Source: Pseudomonas sp. Ga0074129 (GTDB lineage Bacteria; Pseudomonadota; Gammaproteobacteria; Pseudomonadales; Pseudomonadaceae). From it: DNA of 48,267 nucleotides. The position numbers were made by a program, and so were the translations under genes. Position 1 is the first letter of the stretch; the number at the start of each line of letters is the position of its first letter. The stretch covers positions 1 through 48,267 of the forward strand of contig LNDO01000115.1 of the NCBI GenBank assembly GCA_001465025.1, read 5' to 3'. The notes beneath the pieces were generated by a model. The model made no database searches, was not told the DNA's origin, and saw nothing but the letters and a program-made list of their open reading frames with translations. Below, piece after piece: positions 46,822 through 48,267 of the stretch.

Positions 46822-47340
46822 ATGGCCCAAGAACTCTATACCCGTACCAATCAGAAAATCTTCTATGCCGGCTTGGCACTGGAGTCTTGGCGTAAGGCTG
46901 AACAAGCACAAAGCCTGAACGCTCTGGCGTTGATTCAAGCTGAGCGTGAAGCCGCATTGTTTCACCTGTACGGTGCATTGCTCGGGCTTTGCCATGAGAT
47001 TGCCGGTTACTACCGTATTACCGACAGTACTGCGCCGCGCGCGGAGAGCTTCCTGACGCCGGCGGTTCTGCAGTCAGCACCTAGCCAGGAGTTGGGTGAG
47101 TTGGTTGAGTTGGCACAGGCATCCGAGAGTTGGCTGGCTCAATTGTTGAGTGCTTACGCATTGCTCTTCAAGCCCCCCCAAGCTGGCAAAAAAGCCAAGT
47201 TGGATCCAGCGATGCCGCTGATTACAGCGGTTAGCCTGGATGAAGAAGAAAAACCTCTCACACATCAGGATCTAGAAGCTTGGCGGCAGCAGCTTAAGGT
47301 GTTGGCGCAGCGATTCCGCGAAACCCTAAGTGAGTGGTGA
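46822..47340 (+). CDS. Conserved hypothetical protein (DUF6586-like)
   Basis: 172 residues from the ATG at 46822, with GGAGGG eight bases before; an in-frame GTG at 46807 overlaps that site. Helical and rich in Ala/Leu/Gln: it starts MAQELYTRTNQKIFYAGLAL, with a Tyr/Asp-containing centre (HEIAGYYRITDSTAPRAESF). A family recognised as following topA in Pseudomonas; its function is unknown to me. Confidence 0.85.
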   Translation: MAQELYTRTNQKIFYAGLALESWRKAEQAQSLNALALIQAEREAALFHLYGALLGLCHEIAGYYRITDSTAPRAESFLTPAVLQSAPSQELGELVELAQASESWLAQLLSAYALLFKPPQAGKKAKLDPAMPLITAVSLDEEEKPLTHQDLEAWRQQLKVLAQRFRETLSEW

Positions 47341-47418
47341 AGGTGCAAATGGATCGGCGGGCTAGGGCGAGCTTAAGTCGGCTGATACACTGTCGATCTT
47401 TCGTGGAGAGTTGAACCA

Positions 47419-47652
47419 ATGCCTACATCCTTCCTGGAAATTGTCGAATTGCCTGACGGGCGTATAGCCCTGCGTCGTGGCGACGATGAAGAATCATTGG
47501 TTGTGCTTGATTTTTCAGCCGATGCTAAAGCCTTTTTGCAGGGTCAGCACATCGAAGTGGCCAAGGCCATGCTCAATGTTGGTGTGCAGATGGCAGGTCG
47601 TTTGGCGGAAAACAACTTCCAGGACGAAGAAGGTCCGCGCGTTCTACACTGA
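47419..47652 (+). CDS. Small conserved protein of unknown function
   Basis: 77 residues, MPTSFLEIVELPDGRIALRR, with GGAGAG nine or so bases before the ATG. It is acidic and has a predicted helix (VAKAMLNVGVQMAGRLAENN). In P. aeruginosa a gene of this kind sits between the DUF6586-like gene and sulA. No motif gives a function. Confidence 0.82.
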   Translation: MPTSFLEIVELPDGRIALRRGDDEESLVVLDFSADAKAFLQGQHIEVAKAMLNVGVQMAGRLAENNFQDEEGPRVLH

Positions 47653-47730
47653 CCCCCTGACACAATTTCTTATCCCTCATTTGAAACTTACGACTTTTAA
47701 ATGTGTTGACGCTGATCGGTGACATGCCGC

Positions 47731-48186
47731 TCACGCATCAAACTTGGCCGTTATTTTCAAACTAATATTTAAACTCTGCGCTTTTCCCTGCAGTGCAGCA
47801 TCCTCTAGCTGGTTGCGCGTCTCTGTGCTTAACGAATGCAACCAACTGACTACCGTATGACTGCGGCCTAGGCTCAACGCCTGCTGTGCAAGTTCAAAAT
47901 CGCTTTGCCGTCCTCTTGGTTGCAGCACCAGTATTCGCTCGCGATTCAAACCACCCTCGCGTAGCCAAGATTGATTAAGGTTAGCCGGTGGCGCTATTAA
48001 GGTTAACCAGCGGCCATCTTGCTTATCACTTAATTCGCGCAGCATCGGGGCGAGTAAGTTCATGCATTGGTCGGCAGCGCCGCTCAGTGATACCTCACTA
48101 AAGTGCGCAGCCGCCGTGCTTTGGTCTGTGCAATCGGCTCCAGTGTTCTGCAGATTGGCTGCTGTAGACTGCGGATTCCACGCCAT
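47731..48186 (-). CDS. sulA: SulA-like cell division inhibitor with IS-derived 5' end
   Basis: 151 residues as read here. From residue 30 on it matches Pseudomonas SulA (FSEVSLSGAADQCMNLLAPM, RWLTLIAPPANLNQSWLREG, LNRERILVLQPRGRQS, LGRSHTVVSWLHSL). SulA binds FtsZ and stops division during the SOS response. The start ATG and codons 1-5 (MAWNP) lie inside the IS end that begins at 48170. Native SulA has a longer, variable N-terminus, so the real start and its LexA-controlled promoter are probably displaced. No CTG-N10-CAG SOS box is seen between the IS and the conserved core. It may be silent or expressed from the IS. Confidence 0.82.
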   Translation of the reverse strand: MAWNPQSTAANLQNTGADCTDQSTAAAHFSEVSLSGAADQCMNLLAPMLRELSDKQDGRWLTLIAPPANLNQSWLREGGLNRERILVLQPRGRQSDFELAQQALSLGRSHTVVSWLHSLSTETRNQLEDAALQGKAQSLNISLKITAKFDA

Positions 48187-48267
48187 TCGGACACTCAGCC
48201 CACGCTGATCCGGACACCTGTTCCACGATCATTCGGACAGGCAGTCGGAGCGCAGCGACGCAGGGCT
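48170..48267. mobile_element. Terminus of a second IS21-like element, truncated by window edge
   Basis: It begins TGCGGATTCCACGCCATTC at 48170, followed by 23-bp units ending in CGGACA at 48193, 48216 and 48239. Read in reverse, the units start TGTCC(G/A), with the outermost ending GTGGAATCCGCA, as at the left edge. Units of both ends share GTGGAACAGG. No transposase is in view. The element lies at the start of sulA. Confidence 0.7.

Overview
The window reads as a chromosomal segment of a Pseudomonas species. The best markers are AmrZ next to a complete carbon-phosphorus (C-P) lyase operon, a PhaG-type enzyme of medium-chain PHA metabolism, fadBA next to topA, and a SulA at the far end. From memory, two blocks match P. 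aeruginosa PAO1: amrZ-phnC...phnP (PA3385 down to about PA3373) and AraC-oxidase-GlpD-kinase...fadBA-topA-sulA (about PA3027 down to PA3008). These blocks are far apart in PAO1 but about 10 kb apart here.

Layout. 1-96: the end of an IS21-like element with four 23-bp repeats. 0.25-13.0 kb: amrZ (minus strand), then phnCDEFGHIJKLMNP and a translationally coupled MFS transporter, preceded by a Pho-box-like repeat and a HutC/PhnF-type operator. 13.0-18.0 kb: a REP-rich patch with a tandem duplication of the end of an Lrp-type gene, the Lrp gene itself, a divergent indolepyruvate ferredoxin oxidoreductase and an acetyltransferase. 18.1-22.9 kb: tRNA-Arg(CCT), gdhA, then a small accessory patch (MFS fragment, DUF1272 protein, GlxA-type regulator) lying between tRNA-Gly(CCC) and a decayed copy of its 3' end, then phaG. 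23.5-29.5 kb: AraC regulator, an alkyl-DHAP-synthase-like flavoprotein, a GlpD-like dehydrogenase and an FGGY kinase. 29.6-40 kb: pirin, CheV, a DUF1499 lipoprotein, a MOSC protein, Slt, an ABC-F ATPase, a universal stress protein and uncharacterised proteins. 40.3-48.2 kb: fadBA, a DUF1653 protein, topA, two small conserved genes, and a sulA whose 5' end is replaced by a second IS21-like end.

How the genes work together. The phn operon imports phosphonates (PhnCDE) and cleaves them (PhnGHIJKLM, with PhnN and PhnP finishing the ribose part), under phosphate control and probably PhnF repression. fadBA does beta-oxidation, and PhaG links fatty acid synthesis to 3-hydroxyacyl products. The AraC/oxidase/GlpD/kinase cluster looks like a glycerol-3-phosphate/DHAP module, possibly making or breaking ether-type lipids; its function is unknown to me and it is my best candidate for an undescribed pathway.

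The most unusual feature at sequence level is how often short repeats shape genes. One repeat sits in frame inside phnN. A structured insert extends phnJ, which also lacks a conserved 12-residue stretch. Two copies of another repeat supply the stop codons of the genes they follow. A REP pair is duplicated with its spacer inverted. An IS end supplies the start codon of sulA. Both window edges lie in IS ends, as expected for a draft contig broken at repeats.
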